From CAYHZL01 sp964361075 (GTDB lineage: Bacteria > Bacteroidota > Ignavibacteria > UBA10030 > UBA8401), in contig CAYHZL010000167.1 of NCBI GenBank assembly GCA_964361075.1, positions 1 to 8,034 on the forward strand: a stretch of DNA of 8,034 nt, in the 5' to 3' direction. Below, one piece after another: positions 1 to 6,384 of this stretch (positions are counted from its first letter, which is position 1; each line of letters starts with the position of its first letter). Under the pieces are notes generated by a model. It worked only from the letters and a program-made list of their open reading frames with translations. It was not told the origin of the DNA and made no database searches. Both the position numbers and the translations under genes were made by a program.

Positions 1-3
1 ATT

Positions 4-20
4 CCCCCTTGAAAAGGGGG
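4..20. repeat. Short C5/G5 hairpin, edge of a probable dispersed repeat
   Basis: CCCCCTT (4-10) pairs with AAGGGGG (14-20) around a 3-base GAA loop. No T-run follows, so it does not look like a terminator. C/G-run hairpins of this kind are frequent intergenic repeats in Bacteroidota-type genomes. That it is dispersed is inference from general knowledge; only one copy is visible here, and it is cut by the window edge. Confidence 0.45.
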
Positions 21-32
21 TTAGGCTGTAAG

Positions 33-62
33 TCCGCCGTCTTTTTGGCGGAGGGATTTTTT
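33..62 (+). terminator. Possible rho-independent terminator
   Basis: TCCGCC (33-38) pairs with GGCGGA (47-52) across an 8-base loop, followed by GGGATTTTTT ending at 62. The shape fits an intrinsic terminator for a gene reading in from the left of the window. The GGGA between stem and T-run makes it less than ideal, and it could instead be part of a dispersed palindromic repeat with the hairpin at 4-20. Confidence 0.45.
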
Positions 63-96
63 GAATAAACAATAACGCTGAGTAGCGCGTTCAGTA

Positions 97-116
97 CGCC
101 TTCGGCGAATTTTTTT
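97..116 (+). terminator. Weak terminator-like hairpin
   Basis: CGCC (97-100) pairs with GGCG (104-107) around TTC, followed by AA and a run of seven T (110-116). A second small stem, CGCT/AGCG (76-79/84-87), lies just upstream. The main stem is only four base pairs, so this is a candidate at best. It could end leftward-lying plus-strand transcription or be leader structure ahead of the glycosyltransferase. Confidence 0.3.
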
Positions 117-124
117 CAAATAGA

Positions 125-182
125 GTAACTCGAAATTTTCAATTTTTAACCTCTTGATTTATTTGAGGTTACAACGAGTTAC
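125..182. repeat. Nested inverted repeat upstream of glycosyltransferase
   Basis: An outer perfect 8-bp inverted repeat, GTAACTCG (125-132) and CGAGTTAC (175-182), encloses an inner perfect 7-bp repeat, TAACCTC (147-153) and GAGGTTA (165-171). The structure ends 42 bases before the ATG of the glycosyltransferase. It could be a folded leader RNA, an operator, or a relic of a small palindromic element. No T-run follows it, which argues against a terminator. Confidence 0.5.
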
Positions 183-224
183 TTAGGAGTTACACGGAAA
201 TAGAGTAAAGGGTAAAAATATTTT

Positions 225-1502
225 ATGAGCATTCTCGAAGTTGATTTAAGTTTTCTTTTTGTTGTTGCGGTAATTTTAATTTGGTTTATGATCGGGTACC
301 AGTTTGTATTGACGGTCTATGGTTACATCAACCTTCTTCGGTCATTCAAAGAAAAAAACAGTATTGATCAAACACAGTATGATTTTCCGACGTGTGCAAT
401 TTTAATTCCTGCGCATAATGAAGAAAAAGTCATCAGCGCTACAATCGCTTCTATGCTGGAACTTGAGTATCCAAAGGATAAATTGAAAATCATTGTCATC
501 AATGACGGATCACAAGACCGGACAAAAGAAATCATTCTCGAATACGCCGTCAAAGATAGTAGAGTGCAATTATTTGATGTGCCCAAAGGCGAAGGCGGCA
601 AAGGAAAATCGCGAGCGCTCAATCTTGGCATCAAACAAGCGGATGCTGAAGTGATTGCCATGTACGATGCGGACAACACACCTGATAAAAATGCACTTCG
701 CTATTTAGTCGCAAATCTTATTTCGAATCCTGAACTTGGCGCAGTGATCGGGAAATTCAGAACAATAAATAAAAATCACAATTTGCTCACACAGTTTATC
801 AATATTGAAACATTAAGTTTTCAATCGATACTGCAAGCCGGACGATGGCAAATGCACAACATTGCAACATTGCCCGGAACAAATTTTGTGATGTGGTCAT
901 GGCTTATTCATAACCTTGATGGCTGGGATGAAGAAGCGCTCACCGAAGATTCTGAATTGAGCATCAGAATTTATGAGGAAGAATATACAATAAAATTTAT
1001 TCCGTACTCTATTACATACGAGCAAGAACCGCAAGAATGGAAAGTATGGATTAAGCAGCGTATGCGCTGGGTGCGTGGAAATAATTATGTTATTTCAAAA
1101 TTTTTCAAACATATTCCTAAATTTAAAAACAAACGATTGGCGTTTGATATTCTGTACACATTGTCGCTGTACTATACTTTTTTTGCTGCTATCATTATTT
1201 CAGATGTACTATTCCTGCTGAGCGCAACAAACTTGGTAAGTATCGCTCTCCCCGGTCCGTACACTTTTGTTTGGATGATGGCATTCGTGTTATTCATTTT
1301 CGAAATCACACTTGCCATTTCGTATGATGATGAAGATTCTTTCAAGAAGATTGGTTTAATATTCATCATGTATTTTTCGTACTGCCAACTGTGGATTTAT
1401 ATTGTACTCAAAGCGGCATACCAGGAATACATTAAAAAAGAAAAGCGAACGTGGGATAAAACTGTTCGGTTTGATACACCGCCAAAACAGACAACCGTGT
1501 AA
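225..1502 (+). CDS. Membrane-bound processive family 2 glycosyltransferase (cellulose/PNAG synthase-like)
   Basis: This 425-residue protein has the layout of GT2 beta-glycan synthases such as BcsA and PgaC/IcaA. A membrane segment (about 8-34) is followed by a cytoplasmic catalytic domain and about three C-terminal membrane segments (about 306-335, 345-367, 374-398). Visible motifs are PAHNEE (62-67) and the INDGS nucleotide-binding aspartate (D94). Also present are DAD (148-150, metal and UDP-sugar binding), TED (240-242, with D242 the likely base) and QRMRW (278-282, the QxxRW signature of processive enzymes). It should polymerise a sugar from a UDP donor at the inner membrane and pass the chain out. 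Substrate and product cannot be read from the sequence, so I assign no gene symbol. The start ATG sits 12 bases after a weak AAAGGG (207-212). It stands alone on the plus strand, with no PgaB/PgaD- or BcsB-like partner in the window, so an exopolysaccharide role is inference. Confidence 0.9.
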   Translation: MSILEVDLSFLFVVAVILIWFMIGYQFVLTVYGYINLLRSFKEKNSIDQTQYDFPTCAILIPAHNEEKVISATIASMLELEYPKDKLKIIVINDGSQDRTKEIILEYAVKDSRVQLFDVPKGEGGKGKSRALNLGIKQADAEVIAMYDADNTPDKNALRYLVANLISNPELGAVIGKFRTINKNHNLLTQFINIETLSFQSILQAGRWQMHNIATLPGTNFVMWSWLIHNLDGWDEEALTEDSELSIRIYEEEYTIKFIPYSITYEQEPQEWKVWIKQRMRWVRGNNYVISKFFKHIPKFKNKRLAFDILYTLSLYYTFFAAIIISDVLFLLSATNLVSIALPGPYTFVWMMAFVLFIFEITLAISYDDEDSFKKIGLIFIMYFSYCQLWIYIVLKAAYQEYIKKEKRTWDKTVRFDTPPKQTTV

Positions 1503-1526
1503 AAATATATATCGAAACCTCTTTCA

Positions 1527-1550
1527 CGCTGTACGTGATGGCGTACAGCG
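1527..1550. repeat. Small inverted repeat after glycosyltransferase stop
   Basis: CGCTGTAC (1527-1534) and GTACAGCG (1543-1550) form a perfect 8-bp stem with an 8-base loop, 24 bases after the stop codon. A competing pairing, GATGGCG (1537-1543) with CGCCATC (1549-1555), overlaps it. No T-run follows, so it may protect the transcript 3' end or be repeat debris rather than terminate transcription. Confidence 0.4.
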
Positions 1551-1564
1551 CCATCTTCTTAGTA

Positions 1565-1795
1565 TGATGTTACGCAAAAACACTTTATTAGAGAAATTCA
1601 CCGCGGCGAACATAATAGCCCCGTGCTTCAGCACGGGGTAAGGAAATTTCCCAAAAATATTTTGGGTTTTAACCCAATAATAAGATGTTGTTGGGCTAAA
1701 GCCCGTAAAGGTGGAGTGTATTTCACAACCCCGATTCGCCGCGGCGAATCGGGGCTTCTAATGGCGCTACAAATCTGGTTTTCTGCGTAACATCA
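1565..1795. mobile_element. Palindrome-rich MITE/REP-like element, about 231 bp, no transposase
   Basis: The ends are imperfect inverted repeats: TGATGTTACGCAAAAAC (1565-1581) and, read on the minus strand from 1795 to 1778, TGATGTTACGCAGAAAAC, differing by one inserted base. Inside are several hairpins. CCCCGTGC/GCACGGGG (1619-1638) closes a TTCA loop. There are also TTGGGTT/AACCCAA (1662-1677) and GGGC/GCCC (1693-1704). A perfect 26-bp palindrome without a loop lies at 1729-1754. The 10-mer CCGCGGCGAA occurs twice (1601-1610, 1739-1748). No protein of useful length is encoded. TTAG flanks both sides (1559-1562, 1797-1800), but four bases is weak evidence for a target-site duplication. The structure resembles non-autonomous elements moved in trans or clustered REP palindromes; which one is inference. 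Confidence 0.5.
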
Positions 1796-1813
1796 GTTAG
1801 ATTTGGTATTCGC

Positions 1814-1850
1814 AAAAAAAATCCTCCGTTAACAGCGGAGGATTTTTTTT
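1814..1850. terminator. Strong bidirectional rho-independent terminator
   Basis: A perfect 15-bp stem pairs 1814-1828 (A-run then TCCTCCG) with 1836-1850 (CGGAGGA then eight T), around the 7-base loop TTAACAG. The arms supply a T-run in both directions. It lies 22 bases beyond the stop codon of the minus-strand propeller gene and would also stop plus-strand readthrough from the glycosyltransferase, so it suits the convergent gene pair. Confidence 0.85.
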
Positions 1851-1872
1851 ATGTTTCAGAAAGGCAAGAGCG

Positions 1873-4542
1873 TTACTTCGTAAGCAGTCCTTTGGCAATT
1901 TCCACTTGCAGTTTTTGTTTGTGAGTTATTTTACCATAAGAAAGTGTTACGGTATATTCTCCCGAACTCACAAACAATTGCCCTTCACCTCCGTAATCCG
2001 TCAGCAAATCTTTCGTCATTTTCAAATCCCATACAACGCGGTTAATTCCGGGATTGTTTGATCCACTGAGATTTGCTACCACATGTCCAGCGCTATTTTC
2101 AATGGAAATTTTTATTCCATCGCCGGTGTATTCTTTCAAATAATAATTGAGCATTGCACCTTGCGGCGGATTGGCGCCACGATACTCAGTTGTCCCGTGG
2201 CTTTCTACCCAACCGGAAAGTAAATTCCTGCCAAAAGCTTTGCGTGGAGAAAAAAGATATGCATCTTTTGTTTGAACACTGTCCACCAATTCTTCCAGCG
2301 GACGAATGTCATCGAGAATAAATAAGCTTCTACCATGCGTGGCAATCACTAAATCGCGTTCGCGCGGATGAATAACAATATCATCCACTGCAACTGTTGG
2401 CACGTCGCCCACTTTCATCCAACGCTCGCCTTTGTCAATGCTCGTGTATAATCCAAATTCTGTTCCTACGAAAAGAAGATCCGCATTGGATAAATCTTCC
2501 CTAATAACTTTTGCCGGTTCATCTTTTGGAAGATCACCTGCAATACTTGCCCACGATTTTCCGCCATCAGCAGTGCGATACAGAAGCGGAGAATAATTTC
2601 CCGTACGATATCCACTAACTGCGAGATAGGCAACTTTCGCATCAAAGTGAGAAGGTTCAATTCTACTGATCCACAATCCTTTTGCATTCTTCGGCAAATT
2701 TTCTGTGAGATCAGTCCACGTTTGTCCTTCATTTTCCGTAATCCATAATTTTCCATCATCTGTTCCTGCCCACAGCATTCCTACTTTCACAGGTGATTCA
2801 GCAAGCGCATACACAACACCAAAATTTTCTGCGCCGCTTCCTGTCGTCATAATTTTTTTAACATCTTGTGTTGAAAGATCAGGACTGATCGCGCTCCATT
2901 TTTCTCCTTTATCCCAGAGTTTAAAAACCCTGTTTCCAGCCAAATACATTGTTCCTTTTGTATGTTTGCTTGGAATAAGCGGCGAGTTCCAATGGAATCG
3001 AAATCCCGTCTGTCCTTCTGTTGGTTGCGGACGCAAACCTTTTACTTCACCATTTGCAAAATTAAACCGATGAAGATATCCTTCCTGCGATTCTGCATAC
3101 ATAATGTTTGCATCATCCGGATCGAACACACAATAAAATCCATCGCCCCCTTCGATATTTGTCCAATCAGAATTTAAAATTCCTTCTTTGGTATTTGTTT
3201 GACTCGGACCAACCCAATTCAAATTATCTTGTAACCCGCCTGCAATGCGGTACGGCATGCTCGTGTCCACCGCAATGCGATAGAATTCTCCTGCAGCAAA
3301 ATTATTTAAATGATTCCATCCTTTCCCGCCGGCGTAACTGATATAGACGCCGCCATCGGTTCCGAGAATAATTCGCTTCTGATTTTTCGGATCAAAGACA
3401 AGTGCATGACAATCCGAATGAACATTTTTAAAATAATCTTCGCGGAATGTTTTTCCGCCATCCAGCGAAACGTGCAGCATAAAACCAAGAACATAGACGT
3501 GCGAAGAATCTGTTGGATCAACACGAATTTGACTAAAATAAAATGGACGCGGATTCAACGGATTGACGCGTGTCCATCTTTCTCCTGCGTCAGTTGATAA
3601 AAATACTCCGCCTGCTTTACTGCGCACATCACCGATATTGACTGTTCCACCTTCATCGCTCTGGACAACTGCATATACTATTTTTGGATTCTTTTTATAG
3701 ATCGTTAATCCAATCCGTCCCGTACTTTTCGGAAGTCCATTTTCAAGTTTTTTCCATGTCGCTCCGGCATCGGTTGATTTAAAAATTCCACCAACATCTT
3801 TTCCATCTGTCAAAGATGTTCCATAAGTAAACGACCATGGCGTTCGCTGGCGCGCATACAGTGCTGCGTACAAAATATTTGGATTATCAGAATCAACGAC
3901 GACATCTCCGCATCCAACTTTCGAAGTAAACGGCGAAGGTGCTGTGAGAATTGCTTTCCACGATTTTCCTGCATCAGTTGTTTTATAAAGTCCGCGTTCG
4001 CCGCCAAAGTTCCACAAGTCACCCATCGCCGCAACATACACAGTATTGGAATCCGCTGGATGAACTACAATGCGGGCAATTGTTTTGCTCTCTTTCAAAC
4101 CAACATTTTTCCAAGTTCCTCCGGCATCAGTTGAAAGATACACACCATCCCCCCAACTTGAGCTGTTGCGGTCGTTCGCCTCACCAGTTCCCACCCATAC
4201 ATATTTCGAATTCGATGGGGCAACAGCAATAGCGCCGATTGCAGCGACAGATTCTTTTTCAAAAATTCCGGAAAACGATCCGCCGTTATCCGATGTTTTC
4301 ATCACGCCGCCGGTTCCTAACGCGACATAAAATATGAATGGGTCTTGCGGATCGAGTGCAACATCGGAAACACGTCCCCCCATAATTGCGGGACCTATAC
4401 TTCGCGCTTTTAAATTTTTGAACATCGCTGCATCAATTTGTTTATGCGGAATATCTTTCGATTTTTTCTGTGCGAAAACATCTGCGCTTCCACATACAGA
4501 AAACAGCAATACGGCAATGGAAAACAGTGCAATCTTTTTCAT
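1873..4542 (-). CDS. Exported beta-propeller protein with Asp-box/BNR (sortilin/VPS10-like) repeats
   Basis: This 889-residue protein starts with a Sec signal peptide; cleavage is likely after VFA, residue 24. The body is built from Asp-box repeats of form S/T-x-D-x-G-x-x-W/F. I can place nine: 83, 137, 188, 256, 316, 359, 602 (E at the third-position region), 657 and 701. They alternate with WVGTGE- and VYAAL-like strands typical of WD40/YVTN/BNR and sortilin-type propellers. ATHGRSLFILDD (734-745) marks the end of the propeller in this family. An Ig-like FlgD-type segment follows (about 805-880, NRVVWDL at 834-840). Such proteins are often labelled glycosyl hydrolase, but Asp boxes are structural and I see no catalytic site, so binding or scaffolding is the safer reading. 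It lacks the T9SS tail of its neighbours and ends soon after the Ig-like segment. AAGGA at 4549-4553 is 6 bases before the ATG and supports the start. Confidence 0.9.
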   Translation of the reverse strand: MKKIALFSIAVLLFSVCGSADVFAQKKSKDIPHKQIDAAMFKNLKARSIGPAIMGGRVSDVALDPQDPFIFYVALGTGGVMKTSDNGGSFSGIFEKESVAAIGAIAVAPSNSKYVWVGTGEANDRNSSSWGDGVYLSTDAGGTWKNVGLKESKTIARIVVHPADSNTVYVAAMGDLWNFGGERGLYKTTDAGKSWKAILTAPSPFTSKVGCGDVVVDSDNPNILYAALYARQRTPWSFTYGTSLTDGKDVGGIFKSTDAGATWKKLENGLPKSTGRIGLTIYKKNPKIVYAVVQSDEGGTVNIGDVRSKAGGVFLSTDAGERWTRVNPLNPRPFYFSQIRVDPTDSSHVYVLGFMLHVSLDGGKTFREDYFKNVHSDCHALVFDPKNQKRIILGTDGGVYISYAGGKGWNHLNNFAAGEFYRIAVDTSMPYRIAGGLQDNLNWVGPSQTNTKEGILNSDWTNIEGGDGFYCVFDPDDANIMYAESQEGYLHRFNFANGEVKGLRPQPTEGQTGFRFHWNSPLIPSKHTKGTMYLAGNRVFKLWDKGEKWSAISPDLSTQDVKKIMTTGSGAENFGVVYALAESPVKVGMLWAGTDDGKLWITENEGQTWTDLTENLPKNAKGLWISRIEPSHFDAKVAYLAVSGYRTGNYSPLLYRTADGGKSWASIAGDLPKDEPAKVIREDLSNADLLFVGTEFGLYTSIDKGERWMKVGDVPTVAVDDIVIHPRERDLVIATHGRSLFILDDIRPLEELVDSVQTKDAYLFSPRKAFGRNLLSGWVESHGTTEYRGANPPQGAMLNYYLKEYTGDGIKISIENSAGHVVANLSGSNNPGINRVVWDLKMTKDLLTDYGGEGQLFVSSGEYTVTLSYGKITHKQKLQVEIAKGLLTK

Positions 4543-4569
4543 CGGGAATCCTTTCTATATTTTTTTTCT

Positions 4570-4595
4570 CGTTACCAACATCCTCGTTGGTAACG
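4570..4595 (-). promoter_or_regulatory. Leader hairpin upstream of propeller gene
   Basis: CGTTACCAAC (4570-4579) pairs perfectly with GTTGGTAACG (4586-4595) around a 6-base loop. It lies 27 bases before the start codon of the propeller gene. On the transcribed strand the loop reads GAGGAT, which resembles a ribosome-binding site but is distinct from the true one at 4549-4553. It may be a stabilising or regulatory 5' leader stem, or a copy of a small intergenic repeat. Confidence 0.45.
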
Positions 4596-4670
4596 CAATA
4601 GTAGTGTTGTAAAATAAAAAAATATTTTCGATTTCCAATCGTTTATTTAGTTAAACCTTAGAAAATAACA

Positions 4671-4750
4671 AGATGTCTGACACCTTGTCGATGAAGGACG
4701 TGAAAACTTTCTAATTTTTATAAAATATATTAAGAAGGTGTCAGACATCT
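4671..4750. mobile_element. 80-bp miniature inverted-repeat element
   Basis: A perfect 16-bp inverted repeat, AGATGTCTGACACCTT (4671-4686) and AAGGTGTCAGACATCT (4735-4750), encloses 48 A+T-rich bases with no coding capacity. Stems of the form AAGGTGTCAGACA are known in REP-type palindromes linked to IS200/IS605-related transposases. That link is from general knowledge and was not tested here. The stem is long for a terminator and no T-run follows on either side, so a miniature mobile or REP element is the better fit. Confidence 0.5.
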
Positions 4751-4868
4751 CCGTTACAAATTGAAAACTTTTTCCAACACAGTTTTAACCGCATGTAACG
4801 TGCGAAGAATATCTTCTCCAACCCAACCAGTTTGAAAGTGAGATGTAAACAAACAGAAGTGCATGAGC
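4751..4868. other. Non-coding spacer with a doubtful 36-codon ORF
   Basis: This spacer lies between the 80-bp inverted-repeat element and the terminator of the DUF3494 gene. On the minus strand, 4864-4754 reads as an uninterrupted 36-codon frame. Its middle part (for example QTGWVGEDILRTLHAVKTVL) looks protein-like, but there is no ribosome-binding site and the frame begins right at the terminator stem. It may be the end of a decayed gene or chance. CGTTAC (4752-4757) and GTAACG (4795-4800) also form a weak inverted repeat. Confidence 0.25.
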
Positions 4869-4919
4869 AAAAACACAAACGCCCGAATTCATCTCTGAAA
4901 TCGGGCGTTTGTGTTTTTT
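4869..4919. terminator. Strong rho-independent terminator after DUF3494 gene
   Basis: A perfect 18-bp stem pairs 4869-4886 with 4901-4918 around a 14-base loop; the stem core is GCCCGA/TCGGGC. On the minus strand it ends in TTTTT and lies 22 bases beyond the stop codon of the complete ice-binding-like gene. The plus strand also carries a T-run (4914-4919), so it could work in both directions. Confidence 0.88.
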
Positions 4920-4940
4920 ATAGTTTACTAATTATTGTTA

Positions 4941-6008
4941 TTACTTAATCAATACCATTCTCTTTACAGAACTGAACGAACCTGATTCAAGTTTGTACAT
5001 ATACATACCCGTTGCAAGTTTCGATGCATCGAGATTAACTGTATAGGAACCTGCAGTCTGGAATTGATTCAACACAGTCATCACTTCATTCCCGAGAATG
5101 TCAAACACTTTCAAACTGACCACTCCGGATTGTGGAATGCTGAAATTAATGTTCGTTGTTGGATTGAACGGATTCGGATAGTTCTGGAAGAGCGCGAATT
5201 CTTGAGGCGCTATTCCAACATTCACGACAGTGGTCACCACCGGCCTAACGACGGTGCTGGCGATTAACGTAACTGCGGTCTGTGCCAACGCTCTTCCGTT
5301 CAACGTTGCGCCGGTACTCATCGCAATCTGTGTTTGACACAATATGATTCCCTTCATGGCAGCCGTCGTTCCAAGTGTAACTTGGCCGGCGACCTGCCAG
5401 AAGATGTTGGAAGCCAGTGCACCGCCGCTTAGAGTAATAATGGCTCCGTTGGCCACTGTTAAATTTTGCGCTATCTGGAAGATCCAGACATCAGTTGCGC
5501 TGCCCGAGATAGTGACACCGCCGGCAGATACCAATACCCCAGTACCCCACTTGTAAAGACCGCGAGTGAGGGTCTTCCCGGTAACATCTCCGCTGTAAAG
5601 TTCAGTATAATCAGGCAACGTCCGTCCAGCCGCGTTGGTGTACGCGGTTTGCATGTCGGCCACAGCCGTAGTCATCTTGGTCGGAGTCGGGGCAGTATAG
5701 TCGGAGGCATATATCTTTCCAACGACTAAAGATGATGTCGAAAATGTACCGGATGCATCCATTATTAATCCAAATCCAGTTATAAATGTAGCAGCGGAAG
5801 GACTAACTCCAATATCTCCAGTAATTGAGGTGGTTCCCGTGGTTGAGATTCCTGTTTTTGCTAGAATCGCAAAATCGCCAGCTGTGCCAAGATTCACTGG
5901 TGTCGATTGAGACAAGGCAGCGGCATGCACCATCATGACAGCCATCGCTACTATGCTGAGATAGCGTGCGGGTCGGTTTAAAACGTTTATTGTATTATGT
6001 GTTTTCAT
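4941..6008 (-). CDS. Secreted ice-binding-like protein (DUF3494) with T9SS sorting domain
   Basis: This 355-residue protein has three parts. The first is a signal peptide (hydrophobic stretch about 17-32, likely cleavage after ALS at 33). The second is an ice-binding-like DUF3494 beta-solenoid (about 37-256). The third is a C-terminal T9SS type A sorting domain (about 268-355), with QNYPNPFNPTT, a LKVFDILGNEV strand and the closing MVLIK. DUF3494 hallmarks are DFAILAKTGI, SITGDIGVSP, the FSTSSLVVGKIYASDY cap segment, DVWIFQIA and SNIFWQV. Family members bind ice, inhibit recrystallisation or act as adhesins; many occur in organisms not living in ice, so ice binding is not proven. T9SS would move it across the outer membrane, usually with cleavage and surface attachment. 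GGAGGA (6013-6018) sits 4 bases before the ATG. It is a paralogue of the protein at 6514-8034 but lacks FN3 repeats. Confidence 0.92.
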   Translation of the reverse strand: MKTHNTINVLNRPARYLSIVAMAVMMVHAAALSQSTPVNLGTAGDFAILAKTGISTTGTTSITGDIGVSPSAATFITGFGLIMDASGTFSTSSLVVGKIYASDYTAPTPTKMTTAVADMQTAYTNAAGRTLPDYTELYSGDVTGKTLTRGLYKWGTGVLVSAGGVTISGSATDVWIFQIAQNLTVANGAIITLSGGALASNIFWQVAGQVTLGTTAAMKGIILCQTQIAMSTGATLNGRALAQTAVTLIASTVVRPVVTTVVNVGIAPQEFALFQNYPNPFNPTTNINFSIPQSGVVSLKVFDILGNEVMTVLNQFQTAGSYTVNLDASKLATGMYMYKLESGSFSSVKRMVLIK

Positions 6009-6039
6009 AAAATCCTCCGTTAGGTTTTTGTAATGTATT

Positions 6040-6060
6040 ACTATTCATATTTTGAATAGT
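6040..6060. promoter_or_regulatory. 8-bp inverted repeat upstream of DUF3494 gene
   Basis: ACTATTCA (6040-6047) and TGAATAGT (6053-6060) form a perfect inverted repeat with 5 bases between, 31 bases before the start codon. Its right arm overlaps the 31-bp block shared with the upstream micro-protein gene, but the left arm has no counterpart there. It could be an operator specific to this gene or a small leader hairpin. Confidence 0.35.
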
Positions 6061-6080
6061 TTGGTAAAGTGAATTGTTTA
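6050..6080 (-). promoter_or_regulatory. Shared upstream block, copy A (DUF3494 gene)
   Basis: On the plus strand this block reads TTTTGAA, three bases, TTTGGTA, two bases, GTGAATT, one base, TTT. It aligns without gaps to 6385-6415, matching at 25 of 31 positions. It ends 41 bases before the DUF3494 start codon, where a promoter or activator site would sit. The surrounding sequence is otherwise unlike that of the second copy. It does not match textbook sigma-70 or the Bacteroidota TTTG/TAnnTTTG boxes clearly, so its role is inferred from position and conservation only. Confidence 0.45.
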
Positions 6081-6104
6081 TATTTTCTTTTGGGTCTAAT
6101 AACC

Positions 6105-6122
6105 CGCTGCTTGCTCGCAGCG
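6105..6122. repeat. GC-rich 6-bp hairpin
   Basis: CGCTGC (6105-6110) and GCAGCG (6117-6122) enclose TTGCTC in otherwise A+T-rich DNA. It lies 57 bases downstream of the micro-protein stop on the minus strand. The minus strand continues with GGTTATT rather than a T-run, so it is at best a weak terminator or a transcript-end stabiliser. Confidence 0.3.
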
Positions 6123-6178
6123 AAAATTAATTAGTACTGTTATCATATTGTGTATCATATCTTGTATTGATTGAAGAA

Positions 6179-6322
6179 TTACGCTGCGTTCGTACTTTTT
6201 CCTAAATCCCCTTTCCTAAAAAATTCTCGCAAAGAGTTATCACATTCTTTGATAAACCGGAGCCAGGATAACAGGAAAAATAAAATTACTGTATATGCAA
6301 TAAGTCCAATTACTATTTTCAT
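6179..6322 (-). CDS. Putative 47-residue single-pass membrane micro-protein
   Basis: This short frame encodes 47 residues and is not a recognised family. The N-terminus MKIVIGLIAYTVILFFLLSW is one continuous hydrophobic helix (about 3-22). A charged tail follows, rich in K, R, D and E (LRFIKECDNS, then REFFRKGDLGK). The topology is therefore probably one transmembrane segment with a short cytoplasmic tail, though it could be a signal-anchor. Support for a real gene is good for its size: AAAAGGACAG (6327-6336) places GGA 7 bases before the ATG, and the frame is open to a TAA stop. It also has its own upstream block (6385-6415), nearly the same as that of the DUF3494 gene. It lies between the two DUF3494 genes on the same strand, so an accessory envelope role is possible but unproven. 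The alternative is a chance ORF. Confidence 0.55.
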   Translation of the reverse strand: MKIVIGLIAYTVILFFLLSWLRFIKECDNSLREFFRKGDLGKSTNAA

Positions 6323-6384
6323 GATTCTGTCCTTTTGATTTTGAATATCTTCACTGTTACATAAAAAAGTTTATGCCAATGAAG

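Noticed and set aside
1402..1641. 79-residue plus-strand frame overlapping the glycosyltransferase end
   Set aside because: It overlaps 101 bases of a confident gene in another frame, runs into the palindromic element, and has no recognisable features.
2705..3597. Plus-strand open frames opposite the propeller gene
   Set aside because: They have low-complexity, Cys- and Pro-rich translations, no ribosome-binding sites, and lie wholly antisense to a well-supported 889-residue gene.
1873..4542. Lipoprotein signal in the propeller protein (Cys at residue 17)
   Set aside because: The residues before the Cys are F-S-V, not a lipobox; VFA-Q at 24/25 fits ordinary signal peptidase cleavage better.
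1873..4542. Sialidase or other glycosidase activity
   Set aside because: Asp boxes alone do not indicate catalysis, and no sialidase RIP motif or arginine triad could be identified.
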